The notes: generated by a model from the letters alone, not told the origin. DNA of 64,000 nt from Gemmatimonadetes bacterium SCN 70-22 (GCA_001724275.1 MEDZ01000017.1:1-64000); one strand, 5' to 3'; numbered from the stretch's first letter, positions 1 to 9,336 are shown. Numbers and translations: made by a program.

Positions 1-52
1 ATGCGGGGGTGGGCATGCGGGGGTGGGCATGCGGGGGTGGGCATGCGGGGGT
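1..52. repeat. 14-bp G-rich tandem repeat
   Basis: The unit ATGCGGGGGTGGGC is repeated 3.7 times with no mismatch, starting at the window edge, so the array may extend further left. Each unit carries a G5 and a G3 run, so the + strand could fold as a G-quadruplex. It lies about 90 bp upstream of the coxG-like gene. A function is not evident. Confidence 0.9.
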
Positions 53-141
53 AAGTTCGAGTCTCGTGACCTCGTCCCTCCCTGAGGCGAATCGCTTCGC
101 GCCGCGTACACCCGTCTCCCCACTCCCGTCTCCCGCCTCCC

Positions 142-888
142 ATGTCCCTCACCATCAACGAGACCTTTCGAGTCGACGCCGCGCCCGATCGGGTCTGGCA
201 GTTCCTCAAGAACCCGGCGGAAGTGGTCACCTGCCTCCCGGGAGCAGAGCTCACCGAGACGATCGACGCGCAGACCTACGGCGGGCGGGTGAAGGTGAAG
301 GTGGGGCCGATCACGGCCGCCTATGCGGGGAAGGCGACGCTGACCCTGGTGGACGATGCGGCCCGGCGGATGCAGATCGTCGGCGAAGGAAAGGAGAGTG
401 GGGGCTCCGGGTCGGCGCGCATGACGATGACGGGGGTGGTGACCCCGCTCCCCGACGGCGGGAGTGAAGTGAGCGTCGACGCCGTGGTCGATGTCGCCGG
501 CCGGGTGATGCAGTTCGGGCGCGGGCTCATCGAGTCGGTCAACAAGCAGCTCTTCCGGCAGTTCGCCGAGTCGGTGCAGGCCAAGCTCGCGACGCCGGGC
601 GGCGCGGTGCCCGCACCCGCGGACTCGGCGGGGGAGGCGCCCACCGTTCCCCCGCCACCCGGGGGAGGCGGGGCCGCGCCCCCCTCCATCGAACCGACAG
701 CTGCAAGCCTGTCCGCGTCCGCAGGGGAGGCGCCTGCGCCCCCGCCGGCGGGAAGGACGAGCGCCGCCCCGGCCACGACGCCCCGAGCCGACGGGGCGAT
801 CGCCAAGGGCGAGGAACTGCGCGCGCTCCCGCTGCTCTGGAAGGTGTTCGTCTCGTGGCTGCGGCGCGTGTTCGGCGGGAAGCGTTAG
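142..888 (+). CDS. coxG: CoxG-like SRPBCC protein with C-terminal membrane anchor
   Basis: A 248-residue protein whose residues 1-150 match the CoxG (CO dehydrogenase subunit G) branch of the SRPBCC fold, beginning MSLTINETFRVDAAPDRVWQ and containing the typical CLPGAEL and VKVKVGPI segments. A Pro/Ala-rich linker (about 155-220) leads to a short amphipathic end (LLWKVFVSWLRRVFGG). In Oligotropha CoxG recruits the dehydrogenase to the membrane; the tail here fits that role. It is convergent with the coxSLM genes rather than in their operon. The ATG follows a pyrimidine-rich stretch (CTCCC repeats) with no Shine-Dalgarno. The stop codon lies inside a CGTTAGGC octamer. Confidence 0.88.
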   Translation: MSLTINETFRVDAAPDRVWQFLKNPAEVVTCLPGAELTETIDAQTYGGRVKVKVGPITAAYAGKATLTLVDDAARRMQIVGEGKESGGSGSARMTMTGVVTPLPDGGSEVSVDAVVDVAGRVMQFGRGLIESVNKQLFRQFAESVQAKLATPGGAVPAPADSAGEAPTVPPPPGGGGAAPPSIEPTAASLSASAGEAPAPPPAGRTSAAPATTPRADGAIAKGEELRALPLLWKVFVSWLRRVFGGKR

Positions 889-905
889 GCAACCCCCAGG
901 CGCAA

Positions 906-943
906 CGAACCCGGGCGGTGCCGTGCGGCATCGCCCGGGTTCG
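906..943. terminator. bidirectional hairpin between coxG and coxM
   Basis: An 18-bp stem (arms 906-923 and 926-943, one G-T pair, 2-nt loop) sits between the convergent stops of coxG and coxM. There is no U-tract, so it is a terminator-like or mRNA-end structure by position. Confidence 0.7.
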
Positions 944-979
944 CGTCGGCGCCGCCCCGCCGGTCAGCCGGTCAGCCGG

Positions 980-1846
980 TCAGCCGGCCGCCGCGGCGAG
1001 CGCGCGCGTGAGGGCGCGGCGGGTGTGCACCCGCGCCAGGTTCCCCTTGTAGGCGGCGCTCCCCTTGGCGTCGTCGACGAAGACGATCCCGTCGGCCGCG
1101 TGCGACGCGGCGGCCGCCACCGTGGCCGCGGTCGCCGGCTTGCCGACGAGCGCCCCTTCCACCGCCGCCAGCCGCATCGCCTTGGGGCCAAGCCCGGTCA
1201 TGCCGATGCGGGCCGCGGCGATCTTCCCGCCGCTCACCTGCAGCTCGGCCGCGATGCCGACGATGGCGTAGCCCGACGCCGGGTCAGGGTCCTTCTCGTA
1301 CGCCCCGCCGCCCCCCGCCCCCCGGGCGGGGACGCGGATCTCGGTGAGCATCTCCCCCGGCTGCAACGCCGTGGTGAAGACGTCGGTGAAGAAGTCGTCC
1401 GCGGCGATGGCGCGCGTGCCGCCGGGGCCGGTGGCCACCAGCGTTGCCCCCAAGGCGAGCATCGCGGCGGGGAGGTCGGCGGCGGGGTCGGCGTGCGCCA
1501 GCGACCCCCCGATCGTTCCCATGTTGCGGATGAGCGGGTCGCCGATGTGGCTCGCCACCTCCGCCAGGAGCGGCGCCTTCTGCCGCACGACGGGTGACGA
1601 GACGACGCTCGCATGGCGCGCCGTGGCCCCGATGTGCACCGCCGAGCCGCCGTCGGTGATGGCCGACAGGGCCGGAATGCGCCCGATGTCGATGAGGTGG
1701 GCCGGGGTGGCGAAGCGGAGCTTCATCACCGGGATCAGCGAGTGCCCCCCGGCGAGCAGCTTGGCGTCGTCGCCGTACCTGGCCAGGAGCGCCAGCGCAT
1801 CGGGGACGCTGGTGGCCGCGTGGTATTCGAAGGATGCGGGATACAT
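980..1846 (-). CDS. coxM: FAD-binding medium subunit of a CODH/xanthine-dehydrogenase-type enzyme
   Basis: A 288-residue protein starting MYPASFEYHAATSVPDALAL. It carries the FAD-binding motifs AGGHSLIPVMKLR (about residues 32-44) and TIGGSLAHADPAADLP (about 110-125), typical of CoxM/CutM. It transfers electrons from the FeS subunit to FAD. It is the last gene of coxS-coxL-coxM, with only 2 bp between the CoxL stop and this ATG. Its 3' end has three CCGGTCAG copies and faces coxG. Substrate is not determined by this subunit. Confidence 0.93.
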   Translation of the reverse strand: MYPASFEYHAATSVPDALALLARYGDDAKLLAGGHSLIPVMKLRFATPAHLIDIGRIPALSAITDGGSAVHIGATARHASVVSSPVVRQKAPLLAEVASHIGDPLIRNMGTIGGSLAHADPAADLPAAMLALGATLVATGPGGTRAIAADDFFTDVFTTALQPGEMLTEIRVPARGAGGGGAYEKDPDPASGYAIVGIAAELQVSGGKIAAARIGMTGLGPKAMRLAAVEGALVGKPATAATVAAAASHAADGIVFVDDAKGSAAYKGNLARVHTRRALTRALAAAAG

Positions 1847-1848
1847 GG

Positions 1849-4224
1849 TCAGTTCCCCCCCTTGGCGTCCTGGATCGCCGACCAGATGCGGCCCGCGGTC
1901 AGGGGCATGTCGAGGTGGGTGATGCCGAAGGGTGAGAGGGCGTCGATCACGGCGTTGGCCACGGCGGCGGTGGAGGCGATGGTCCCGGCCTCGCCCGCCC
2001 CCTTCACGCCTAACGGGTTGACCGGCGAGGGGGTCACCGTGCGGTCGGTCTCGAAGTTGGGGAGGAACTCGGCCTTCGGGATGGCGTAGTTCATCAGCGA
2101 CCCGGTCAGCAGCTGCCCGTTGGAGTCGTACTGGGCCCCTTCCCACAGCGCCTGGGCGGTCCCCTGCGCAATGCCGCCGTGCAGCTGGCCGTCGACGATC
2201 ATCGGGTTGATCACGTTGCCGAAGTCATCGACCGCGACGTAGCGCCGCACCGTCACGTGCCCGGTCTCGCCATCCACCTCGACGACCGCGATGTGCGTCC
2301 CGAAGGGGAAGACGAAGTTTCCCGGGTTGAAGAACGTGGTCGCCTCGAGCCCGGGCTCCATCCCCTCGGGGATGTTGTGCGCCAGGTAGGCGGCGAGCGC
2401 CACCTCGCCGAATCCCTTCGTGCGCTGCGGCGACCCCTTCACGAAGTAGTTGCCGCCGGCAAAGTCGACGTCCTCGGGGGCGGCCTCCAGGAGGTGCGCC
2501 GCGATCCGGCGCCCCTTCTCCTTCACCTTCTGCAGCGAGTTGAAGAGGGCGGCGCCCCCCACCGCGCCCGAGCGCGACCCGTAGGTCCCCATCCCGAACG
2601 GCACGCGCCCGGTGTCGCCGTGCACGATCTCCACGTCGTCCATGGAGCACCCGAGCTCGCTGGCGACCACCTGCGCGAACGTCGTCTCGTGCCCCTGCCC
2701 GTGCGAATGCGAGCCGGTGAACACGGTGACCTTGCCGGTGGGATGGATGCGCACCACCCCGGACTCGTAGAGCCCGGCCTGCGCGCCTAACGCCCCGACG
2801 ATGTGCGAGGGGGCCAGCCCGCACGCCTCGATGTACGACGACAGGCCGATCCCCAGGTACTTCCCCTTGGCGCGCGCCGCCGCCTGCTCGGCGCGAAGGC
2901 CCTGGTAATCGACCATCGCCAGCGCCTTGTCGAGCGCGGGCTCGTAGTTCCCGCTGTCGTACTGCAGCGCCACCGCCGTCTGGAACGGGAAGGCGTCGGG
3001 GGCGACGAGGTTGCGCCGGCGCAGCTCGGCCGGGTCGATCCCGAGCTGGTGCGCCGCGACGTCGAGCGTCCGCTCGAGCACGTACGTCGCCTCGGGGCGT
3101 CCGGCGCCGCGATACGCGTCGACGGGCGTGGTGTGCGTGTACGCGGCGGTCACCTCGACGTGAATCGCCGGGATGTTGTATTGCCCCGAGAGCAGCGTGC
3201 CGTACAGGTAGGTCGGGACGGCAGGGGCGAACAACGTCAGGTAGGCGCCGAGGTTCGCGACCGTCTTGACCCGCAGGGCGACGATCTTCCCCTGCGCGTC
3301 GAACGCCATCTCCACGTTGGTGTCGTGGTCGCGCCCGTGCGCATCGGTCAGGTACGCCTCGCTGCGCGTCGCCGTCCACTTGACCGGGCGTCCCAGCGTC
3401 TTCGACGCCCACGCCACCACGCACTCCTCAGGATAGATGAAGATCTTGGAACCGAAGCCCCCACCGACATCCGGCGCGATGACGCGGAACTTGTGCTCCG
3501 GGATCCCGAGGACGAAGGCCCCCATGATGAGGCGGTGCACGTGCGGGTTCTGCGACGTCACGTACAGCGTCAGCTCGTCCGCCGCCGGATCGTAACTGGC
3601 GAGCGACGCGCGGGGCTCCATCGCGTTGGCGATGAGGCGCTGGTTCACCAGGTGCTGCCGGACGACGTGCTTGGCGCCGGCGACGGCCGCGTCGGTCGCG
3701 GCGGCATCACCCAGCTGCCAGGTGAAGGCGACGTTGCCCGGCGCGTCGGCGTGCACCTGCGGCGCCCCCGGCGCGAGGGCGGCCACCGCATCGGCCACCG
3801 CGGGATGGTCCGCGTAGTCGACCAGCACCGCGTCGGCGGCGTCGCGGGCGAGCATCGGGGTGTCGGCGATCACCACCGCCACCGCATTCCCCACGTGCGC
3901 CACCTTCCCGACCGCCAGGGGGCGGAACTCGGCGATCCTGATCCCCGGGTGCAGCCACCCCGGCGGGATCGGGTTCACCCCCGCGCGCTTCATGTCCTCG
4001 CCCGTGAGGACGGCATGCACCCCCGGCATCGCCCGCGCCGCGCTCGCGTCGATCGCGTTGATCGTCGCATTGGCGTGCGGCGACCGCACGAACGCCGCGT
4101 ACAGCTGCCCCGTGAGCTTGAGGTCGTCGGTATAGCGCCCCGCCCCGGTGATGAAGCGCTGGTCCTCCTTGCGTCTGACGGACTCCCCGATGAGGGACGT
4201 CCCCGGCACTGCGGTCGTGGCCAT
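1849..4224 (-). CDS. coxL: molybdopterin-binding large subunit, form II CoxL family
   Basis: A 791-residue molybdenum hydroxylase large subunit. The active-site loop reads AYRGAGR (near residue 367), the signature of form II CoxL-like enzymes; true form I CO dehydrogenases have AYxCSFR. The Mo-pterin motifs PDVGGGFGSK and GQGHETTFAQ and the late VKGAGEAGTI segment are present. It should oxidise an unknown small substrate using Mo-cytosine dinucleotide in a complex with CoxM and CoxS. The gene lies 9 bp after coxS. Two CGTTAGGC octamers fall in Leu-Gly codons. No coxD/E/F maturation genes are in the window. Aerobic CO oxidation should not be assumed. Confidence 0.95.
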   Translation of the reverse strand: MATTAVPGTSLIGESVRRKEDQRFITGAGRYTDDLKLTGQLYAAFVRSPHANATINAIDASAARAMPGVHAVLTGEDMKRAGVNPIPPGWLHPGIRIAEFRPLAVGKVAHVGNAVAVVIADTPMLARDAADAVLVDYADHPAVADAVAALAPGAPQVHADAPGNVAFTWQLGDAAATDAAVAGAKHVVRQHLVNQRLIANAMEPRASLASYDPAADELTLYVTSQNPHVHRLIMGAFVLGIPEHKFRVIAPDVGGGFGSKIFIYPEECVVAWASKTLGRPVKWTATRSEAYLTDAHGRDHDTNVEMAFDAQGKIVALRVKTVANLGAYLTLFAPAVPTYLYGTLLSGQYNIPAIHVEVTAAYTHTTPVDAYRGAGRPEATYVLERTLDVAAHQLGIDPAELRRRNLVAPDAFPFQTAVALQYDSGNYEPALDKALAMVDYQGLRAEQAAARAKGKYLGIGLSSYIEACGLAPSHIVGALGAQAGLYESGVVRIHPTGKVTVFTGSHSHGQGHETTFAQVVASELGCSMDDVEIVHGDTGRVPFGMGTYGSRSGAVGGAALFNSLQKVKEKGRRIAAHLLEAAPEDVDFAGGNYFVKGSPQRTKGFGEVALAAYLAHNIPEGMEPGLEATTFFNPGNFVFPFGTHIAVVEVDGETGHVTVRRYVAVDDFGNVINPMIVDGQLHGGIAQGTAQALWEGAQYDSNGQLLTGSLMNYAIPKAEFLPNFETDRTVTPSPVNPLGVKGAGEAGTIASTAAVANAVIDALSPFGITHLDMPLTAGRIWSAIQDAKGGN

Positions 4225-4233
4225 GCGCCCTCC

Positions 4234-4725
4234 TCAGTCGGCGGCGACGGCGGAGCCACCGTCGGCCATGGTGTTGGCGGCCAGCTGCACCGCCTTCACG
4301 ATGTTCTGGTAGCCGGTGCACCGGCACAGGTTCCCCTCCAGCGCGTGCCGGATCTCGTCCTCGGTCGGCGCCGGGTTGTGCGTCAGCAGGTCGAGGCTCG
4401 ACATGATCATCCCGGGGGTGCAGAACCCGCACTGCAGCCCGTGCGCCTCGCGGAATGCCGCCTGCAGCGGGTGCAGTTCGCCGTTTGTCCCGATCCCCTC
4501 GATCGTCGTGACCTGCGCGCCGTCGGCCTGGACGGCGAGCACCGTGCACGACTTCACGCCGCGGCCATCCAGCAGGACGGTGCACGCCCCGCACTGGCTC
4601 GTGTCGCACCCGACGTGCGTCCCGGTCAAGCCGAGCACGTCACGCAGGAAGTGAACGAGCAGCGTGCGCGGCTCGACGTCGCGCGTGTAGGCACGCCCGT
4701 TCACCGAGACGTTGATCTCTGCCAT
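4234..4725 (-). CDS. coxS: [2Fe-2S] small subunit of CODH-type enzyme
   Basis: A 163-residue protein from [20 protein letters not shown]. The plant-type [2Fe-2S] site [15 protein letters not shown] plus SC is followed by the second cluster motif CGFCTPGM...[10 protein letters not shown]; both cysteine sets are complete. It passes electrons from the Mo site in CoxL to FAD in CoxM. The frame is open further upstream to 4854, but the family begins at this ATG. It is the first gene of coxS-coxL-coxM. Confidence 0.95.
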   Translation of the reverse strand: MAEINVSVNGRAYTRDVEPRTLLVHFLRDVLGLTGTHVGCDTSQCGACTVLLDGRGVKSCTVLAVQADGAQVTTIEGIGTNGELHPLQAAFREAHGLQCGFCTPGMIMSSLDLLTHNPAPTEDEIRHALEGNLCRCTGYQNIVKAVQLAANTMADGGSAVAAD

Positions 4726-4783
4726 GCTGACGCTCCGGAAGGAAGTTGGGTCCCCGCCCCCGGATGACCGAGGCGGGGTCGCT

Positions 4784-4812
4784 AGCATGGCGCACGGTCC
4801 CTGACGCGTCAA
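4784..4812 (-). promoter_or_regulatory. candidate sigma70 promoter for coxSLM
   Basis: On the minus strand TTGACG (4812-4807) is separated by 17 bp from CATGCT (4789-4784), about 60 bp upstream of the coxS start. The -35 is strong and the -10 is weak. Confidence 0.4.
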
Positions 4813-4832
4813 GCAACCGCCGGCACGCACCG

Positions 4833-4892
4833 ACGGCGCGGCTACCGCGCCCACGGCGCGGCTACCGCGCCCATGGCGCGGCTACCGCGCCA
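4833..4892. repeat. 20-bp tandem repeat at gene end
   Basis: Three copies of ACGGCGCGGCTACCGCGCCC (last copy two mismatches) run through the stop codon of the amidohydrolase gene. Each unit contains GGCGCGGCTACCGCGCC, an inverted repeat, so transcripts from either side end in small hairpins. Confidence 0.85.
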
Positions 4893-6525
4893 CCCCCTTC
4901 CGCAGGACCCGCCCCGGCCGCGCCGACGTCATCGCGCCGTTGGCCACCACCCGCACGCCGTTCACCAGCACCTCGTCGATCCCCACCGGGTACTGGTGCG
5001 GAGCGGTGAACGTCGCCTGGTCCGCCACGGTCGCCGCGTCGAAGACCACCAGGTTGGCGGTCGCCCCCTCGCGCACCTCCCCATGATCCGGGAGCCCCAA
5101 CCGCGCCGCCGGCATCCCGGTCATCTTGTGTACCGCCTGCTCCAGCGACAGAACGCCGAGCTCGCGCACGTATCGCCCCAATACCCGCGGGAAGGTCCCG
5201 TAGGCGCGCGGGTGCGGTTGCCCCTCCCCCGGCCTCGTCAGGCGGCCGTCGGACGCGATCATCGTCTGCGGATGCCCCATGATCCGCCGCACGTCCCCCT
5301 CGTCGATCACGTGGTAGATCATCGACGCCCCGCCGTTGAGCTCGCCTTCGACCACCAGCGGCGCGGCAGCCGCGGGCGTCGGCTCGACCCCGCGCTCCAC
5401 CGCCCAATCGTACAGCGTCCGCCCCTCGAGGTCGTGCTTCCACGACACCCGACCGAACTGCACCCGCTTGATGTCGCCGCCGCCGCGGTCGTTCAGGAGG
5501 TACTCGATCACGCCACGAACGATGCTGTCGCGAAGCACCGGGTCCTTCATCCTGCGGGCCAGCGCGGTATCCCCATTGGCCAGTGCCCAGGGCGGAATCA
5601 GCACCGACAGGCTGGTCTGGCTCGCCGTGTACGGGTACTGGTCGATCATCACGTCGATCCCCGCGCTCCGCGCCGAATCCACCATCGCCAGCGTGCGCAC
5701 GGACTGTCCCCACATCTGCCGGCCAATGGCCTTGTGGTGCGTCAGGACCACCGGGATGCGAGCCTCCCGGCCGATGGTGATCGCCTCCGCGACCCCCTCG
5801 AACAACCCCAACCCCTCCTCGCGCAGGTGCGAGGTGTAGATCCCGCCGCGCGCCGCGGCGACCCGGGCCAGCGCCACCACCTCGTCGGTCTTCGAGTAGA
5901 ACCCCGGGATGTAGCGCAACCCGGTGCTCAGCCCGAAGGCACCGTCATCCATCCCGTCCGCCACCAGCGCCTGCATTCGCGCGAGCTCTGCCGCGGTTGG
6001 GGCGCGGTCGTCCAGCCCCATCACGCGCTCGCGGATGGAGTTGTGTCCGACGAGGAAGGCGACGTTCATCCCGAGCCCGGCGCGCTGCGCCGAGTCCATG
6101 TACGGCGCGAGCGGAAGGGGGCCGCCGCCGTCGGGCCCTCCCAGCGCCAGCGTGACCCCCTGCCGCACGTGGCTCTCCGCATCCGGGAGGCGCAGCAGCG
6201 GATCGAGGTGGGCATGCAGGTCGATGAAGCCCGGGGCCACGATGCGCCCCTCCGCTTCAATGACGGTGCCGGCCGATTGCGGATCGAGGCCCGAGCGCGA
6301 GACGCGCACGATGCGATCGCCCCGCAGCGCCACATCGGCCCGGAAGCGCGCGCTCCCCGTTCCGTCCACCACCGTCCCGCCCCGAATCAGGACGTCGTAG
6401 CGCTCGGCGAGCTGCGACCACGCGGGAGCGGCCGACACGGCGAGCAGGGGCGCGCTCAGGGAGATTCGGAGCATGAGCGCGAGGGCGCCGCGCAGCGGCG
6501 GCCTCGGGCGAAGCAGGCGCGACAT
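4882..6525 (-). CDS. secreted N-acyl-D-amino-acid deacylase family amidohydrolase
   Basis: A 547-residue protein starting MSRLLRPRPPLRGALALML with a signal peptide ending near AWSQ. The N-terminal metal motif GFIDLHAHLDP, a central HHKAIG segment and the late MIASDGRLTRPGEGQPHPRA segment match the D-aminoacylase/D-glutamate deacylase branch of the amidohydrolase superfamily. It likely hydrolyses N-acylated D-amino acids or related dipeptides in the periplasm. The stop codon lies in the third copy of a 20-bp tandem repeat. The open frame extends upstream to 6678 but the signal peptide decides the start. Substrate is inferred only from family. Confidence 0.85.
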   Translation of the reverse strand: MSRLLRPRPPLRGALALMLRISLSAPLLAVSAAPAWSQLAERYDVLIRGGTVVDGTGSARFRADVALRGDRIVRVSRSGLDPQSAGTVIEAEGRIVAPGFIDLHAHLDPLLRLPDAESHVRQGVTLALGGPDGGGPLPLAPYMDSAQRAGLGMNVAFLVGHNSIRERVMGLDDRAPTAAELARMQALVADGMDDGAFGLSTGLRYIPGFYSKTDEVVALARVAAARGGIYTSHLREEGLGLFEGVAEAITIGREARIPVVLTHHKAIGRQMWGQSVRTLAMVDSARSAGIDVMIDQYPYTASQTSLSVLIPPWALANGDTALARRMKDPVLRDSIVRGVIEYLLNDRGGGDIKRVQFGRVSWKHDLEGRTLYDWAVERGVEPTPAAAAPLVVEGELNGGASMIYHVIDEGDVRRIMGHPQTMIASDGRLTRPGEGQPHPRAYGTFPRVLGRYVRELGVLSLEQAVHKMTGMPAARLGLPDHGEVREGATANLVVFDAATVADQATFTAPHQYPVGIDEVLVNGVRVVANGAMTSARPGRVLRKGVAR

Positions 6526-6590
6526 CACGTTCAATCCTCTCGAAGTGGCTCTCGCCGGAAACGTGGCGAGCTGCACGCCACCGGGCAAAC

Positions 6591-7607
6591 TCAATGCGAG
6601 TTGCCGCTCTCCTCCGGCACCGCCGGGCGCGCCGTCCAGGTCACCGACCAGCTGCGCTCCCCGCCGGGATCGACCCACGCCGCGCTCTTCCAGTCACCCA
6701 GCGCGTCGCTGAGCGAATCGGGGGCGCCGATGCAGGGGGAGAAGGCGAGGTTGAGGTACGGCGCCTCACGCCGGAACGGCGTCCACCCGCGCTTGTTGAT
6801 CCACAGGCCGAAGTGCGTGACGATCCCGGGATCGAAGGTGGCGGTCAGCTCGGCGTCTCCCTCGCGCAGGGTGGCCCACCCCTGTGGCATGTCGAGAAAG
6901 AGCTTGCACGCGTACCGCTTGGCGACGTCGTGGGGGGCGACGAACTCGTGCACCTTCCCCCCACCGCGGACGAACGGCCAGCGGTGCTCGGAGCGTGCCT
7001 CGCCGAGGTCGATCTCGTGCCGCGCGAAGACGCGCAGCCGCGCGCCGCCGGGGAGGAGGACCCGCGTCGACGGGGTGAGCGGAAAGGTCGGGTGCGCCGA
7101 CCAGATGAAGGGGATGCGCTCGGCGCCGTCGTTGACGAGCGCGTAGTCCATGCGCACCGAGCCGTCGGGGGTGACGCACACGGCACGTTGCAGCCGGTAG
7201 GGGAAGCGCGCCCCACGCCAGGTGAAGACCGCGCATTGCCCCTCGGCGGCGGTGCGCACGCCGAGCACCGGCTCCTGCGACCACAGCTCGCCGTGGTCGG
7301 GGAGCTCGATGCCCCCGAAGGTGCGCACCCACCCCGGGACGCGGCACGACGCGACCGTCGGGAAGCACTCGTCGAAGCCGCCACTGTCGCCGGTCTCGAG
7401 ATACGAGGTCCCGTCGATGCCGCGGGCGAGGGGGACGACGTCGCTCGTCCAGAGCCACTCCCGCCCGCCCATGAACAGCTCGGTGATCTTCCCGCCTAAC
7501 GACGGGACGAGGACCACCCGGGTCCCGCCACCGCGCAGCTCGAGGTAGCCGAAGTCGGCGGCGGTCGGGAAGTGCTTGCGGGGCTTGGCGCGGAAGGGGA
7601 GCTTCAC
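6591..7607 (-). CDS. aldose 1-epimerase-like (galactose mutarotase fold) protein
   Basis: A 338-residue protein. Segments such as VLVPSLGGKITELFMGGREWLW, GGFDECFPTV and IWSAHPTFPLTPST resemble the galactose mutarotase-like superfamily, including a conserved His after SA. The GTG start (7607) overlaps the ispH stop in a GTGA, so it is translationally coupled and last in the yjjX-thioesterase-ispH run. A CGTTAGGC octamer encodes Leu-Gly in VPSLGG. Its substrate is unknown; a sugar-related role is inferred from fold. Confidence 0.7.
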   Translation of the reverse strand: MKLPFRAKPRKHFPTAADFGYLELRGGGTRVVLVPSLGGKITELFMGGREWLWTSDVVPLARGIDGTSYLETGDSGGFDECFPTVASCRVPGWVRTFGGIELPDHGELWSQEPVLGVRTAAEGQCAVFTWRGARFPYRLQRAVCVTPDGSVRMDYALVNDGAERIPFIWSAHPTFPLTPSTRVLLPGGARLRVFARHEIDLGEARSEHRWPFVRGGGKVHEFVAPHDVAKRYACKLFLDMPQGWATLREGDAELTATFDPGIVTHFGLWINKRGWTPFRREAPYLNLAFSPCIGAPDSLSDALGDWKSAAWVDPGGERSWSVTWTARPAVPEESGNSH

Positions 7608-8866
7608 CCGACCGACTCTACCGAGATGCCGCGCGTGGCGAGGATGCGTGCCACGGCCTCGCCGATCTTGTTGTTGGGCGTGCTGGCCCCTGCCGTGATC
7701 CCCACGCGCACCGCCCCGCGTGCCGGAAGCCATCCGGCCGCGTCCGCCTCGACGTGCCGGACGCCCGCCACCCGATAGTGCAGCGTCCCGCGTTCCGGAT
7801 CGATCGACTCGGCATCCTCGACATGGTAGGTGGGAACCCGCTCCGCACAGAGCGCGGCGAGGGAAATTGTATTGCTCGAGTTGAAGCCGCCTATGACGAT
7901 CATCACGTCGAGCGGCTCCTGCAGGAGCTCGTTCACGGCGTCCTGCCGGTCCTGCGTCGCCGAGCAGATCGTGTCGAAGGTCCGGTGGTGGGCCACCCGG
8001 TACTCCTCGCCGAAGGCACGGGCCATCGCCTTCCCCACCGCCTCGCCGATCGCCAGCGACTCGCGCGCCAGCATCGTCGTCTGGTTGGCCACCCCGATCT
8101 TGCGGAGGTGCTCGTCCGGGTCGAAGCCGGGCGAGGCCGCCTTGGCGAAGCGGTCCAGGAAGGCCGCGCGCCGTTCCGGGGTCACCTGAGCGCTCCCCAT
8201 CGCCTCGATGTACGCGCAGACCTCCCGCGCCTCGTCCATGTCCCGCACGACCAGGTAGCGCCCCTCGGGATACTTGAGCACCTGCGATGCGGTGGCCCGC
8301 GTCTCCTCATGGTAGTACTTGCCGTGGATGAGCGCCGTGAAGCCGTCACGTGCATACCCCTCCACCCGCTTCCACACGTTGAGCACGCTCCCGCACGTGG
8401 TGTCGACCAGGACGCAGCCGCGCGCGCGCAACGCGTGGAAGTCGGCCACGGTCACCCCGAAGGCCGGAAGGATCACCACGTCGTCCTGCCCCGCCACCGA
8501 GAAGTCGAAGCGGGGCTCCCCATCGGTGGTGCCGGGCAGGGGTTCGAGGATCTCGATCCCCATGCGGCGCAGGTTGGCGTTGACGTGCGGGTTGTGGATG
8601 ATCTCTCCCAGCAGGAAGAGCTTCCGGTCGGGGAACTTGCGGCGCGTCTGGTAGGCGTAGTCCACCGCACGGTCCACGCCGTAGCAGAAGCCGAACTCGC
8701 GGGCCAGCCGGATGGTGACGTCGCCCGCGGTCAGCGTGTAGTCATGCGAGCGCAGGTAGTCGACCAGTCGCCCCGTGTAGTCGGCAGTGAGCTCGTCCCG
8801 GACCTCGGCGCCAAGGCCGAACCCCTTGCGGAAGTAGCTGTCGGGCGGGGTGGCGGGAGTCGTCAT
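7604..8866 (-). CDS. ispH: 4-hydroxy-3-methylbut-2-enyl diphosphate reductase
   Basis: A 420-residue IspH (LytB), the last enzyme of the MEP isoprenoid pathway, reducing HMBPP to IPP and DMAPP with a [4Fe-4S] cluster. The three cluster cysteines lie in FGFCYGVDRAV, DTTCGSVLNVW and TICSATQDRQ. It is about 100 residues longer than E. coli IspH and has the N-terminal extension and internal insert of the cyanobacterial/plant long form. The ATG overlaps the preceding thioesterase stop (ATGA), and its own stop overlaps the following GTG. Confidence 0.96.
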   Translation of the reverse strand: MTTPATPPDSYFRKGFGLGAEVRDELTADYTGRLVDYLRSHDYTLTAGDVTIRLAREFGFCYGVDRAVDYAYQTRRKFPDRKLFLLGEIIHNPHVNANLRRMGIEILEPLPGTTDGEPRFDFSVAGQDDVVILPAFGVTVADFHALRARGCVLVDTTCGSVLNVWKRVEGYARDGFTALIHGKYYHEETRATASQVLKYPEGRYLVVRDMDEAREVCAYIEAMGSAQVTPERRAAFLDRFAKAASPGFDPDEHLRKIGVANQTTMLARESLAIGEAVGKAMARAFGEEYRVAHHRTFDTICSATQDRQDAVNELLQEPLDVMIVIGGFNSSNTISLAALCAERVPTYHVEDAESIDPERGTLHYRVAGVRHVEADAAGWLPARGAVRVGITAGASTPNNKIGEAVARILATRGISVESVG

Positions 8867-9336
8867 GCGCCCCCCGTCACGCGCGCCGCGCGCGCCTCGT
8901 CCACCGTGAGCCGGTACGGTGCCAGCGCCTCGATGAAGGCGCCCGGCCAGGCGATCCGTCGGATCGCATCCCCGCGATCCGGCCCATCGTATACGCAGAC
9001 CAGCACCAGGTATCCGGCCATCCGGAGCGCCCCCCCATCGCCATAGGCGTCGAAGTTCAGTCGCAGCGAGGTCTCGCCGACCTCGGAGATATACACCGCC
9101 ACCTCGAGCAGTTCGTCGAGCCGCGGAGGGGACGGATACTCGAGGTGCATGACCCGCCGTGGCAGGGAGATGCCGAAGTGGTCGGCAAACTCTCGATAGC
9201 CGATCCCGACGGAGCGGAAGAGCTCCCCCTCTCCGATCTCCATGAAGCGCGTGTAGGCGTCGAAGCGGATGATCCCCATCGGGTCGCAGTCGGACCACCG
9301 GACGCGCTCGCGAATGACGAAGGGCGCCGGGGACAT
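8863..9336 (-). CDS. hotdog-fold acyl-CoA thioesterase (4HBT type)
   Basis: A 157-residue protein with the 4-hydroxybenzoyl-CoA thioesterase signature near the N-terminus: RVRWSDCDPMGIIRFDAYTR, where the Asp of CDPMG is the usual catalytic residue. It likely hydrolyses an acyl-CoA. The ATG shares one base with the yjjX stop and its own stop overlaps the ispH start by 4 bp, so the genes are probably co-translated. No link between the thioesterase and isoprenoid chemistry is evident. Confidence 0.87.
   Translation of the reverse strand: MSPAPFVIRERVRWSDCDPMGIIRFDAYTRFMEIGEGELFRSVGIGYREFADHFGISLPRRVMHLEYPSPPRLDELLEVAVYISEVGETSLRLNFDAYGDGGALRMAGYLVLVCVYDGPDRGDAIRRIAWPGAFIEALAPYRLTVDEARAARVTGGA

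Noticed and set aside
980-4725. True form I aerobic CO dehydrogenase
   Set aside because: Active-site loop is AYRGAGR rather than AYxCSFR.
2803-4767. Long open frame (654 codons) on the + strand opposite coxL and coxS
   Set aside because: Arg/Gly/His-rich translation without domains; it mirrors the codon pattern of the real genes on the other strand.
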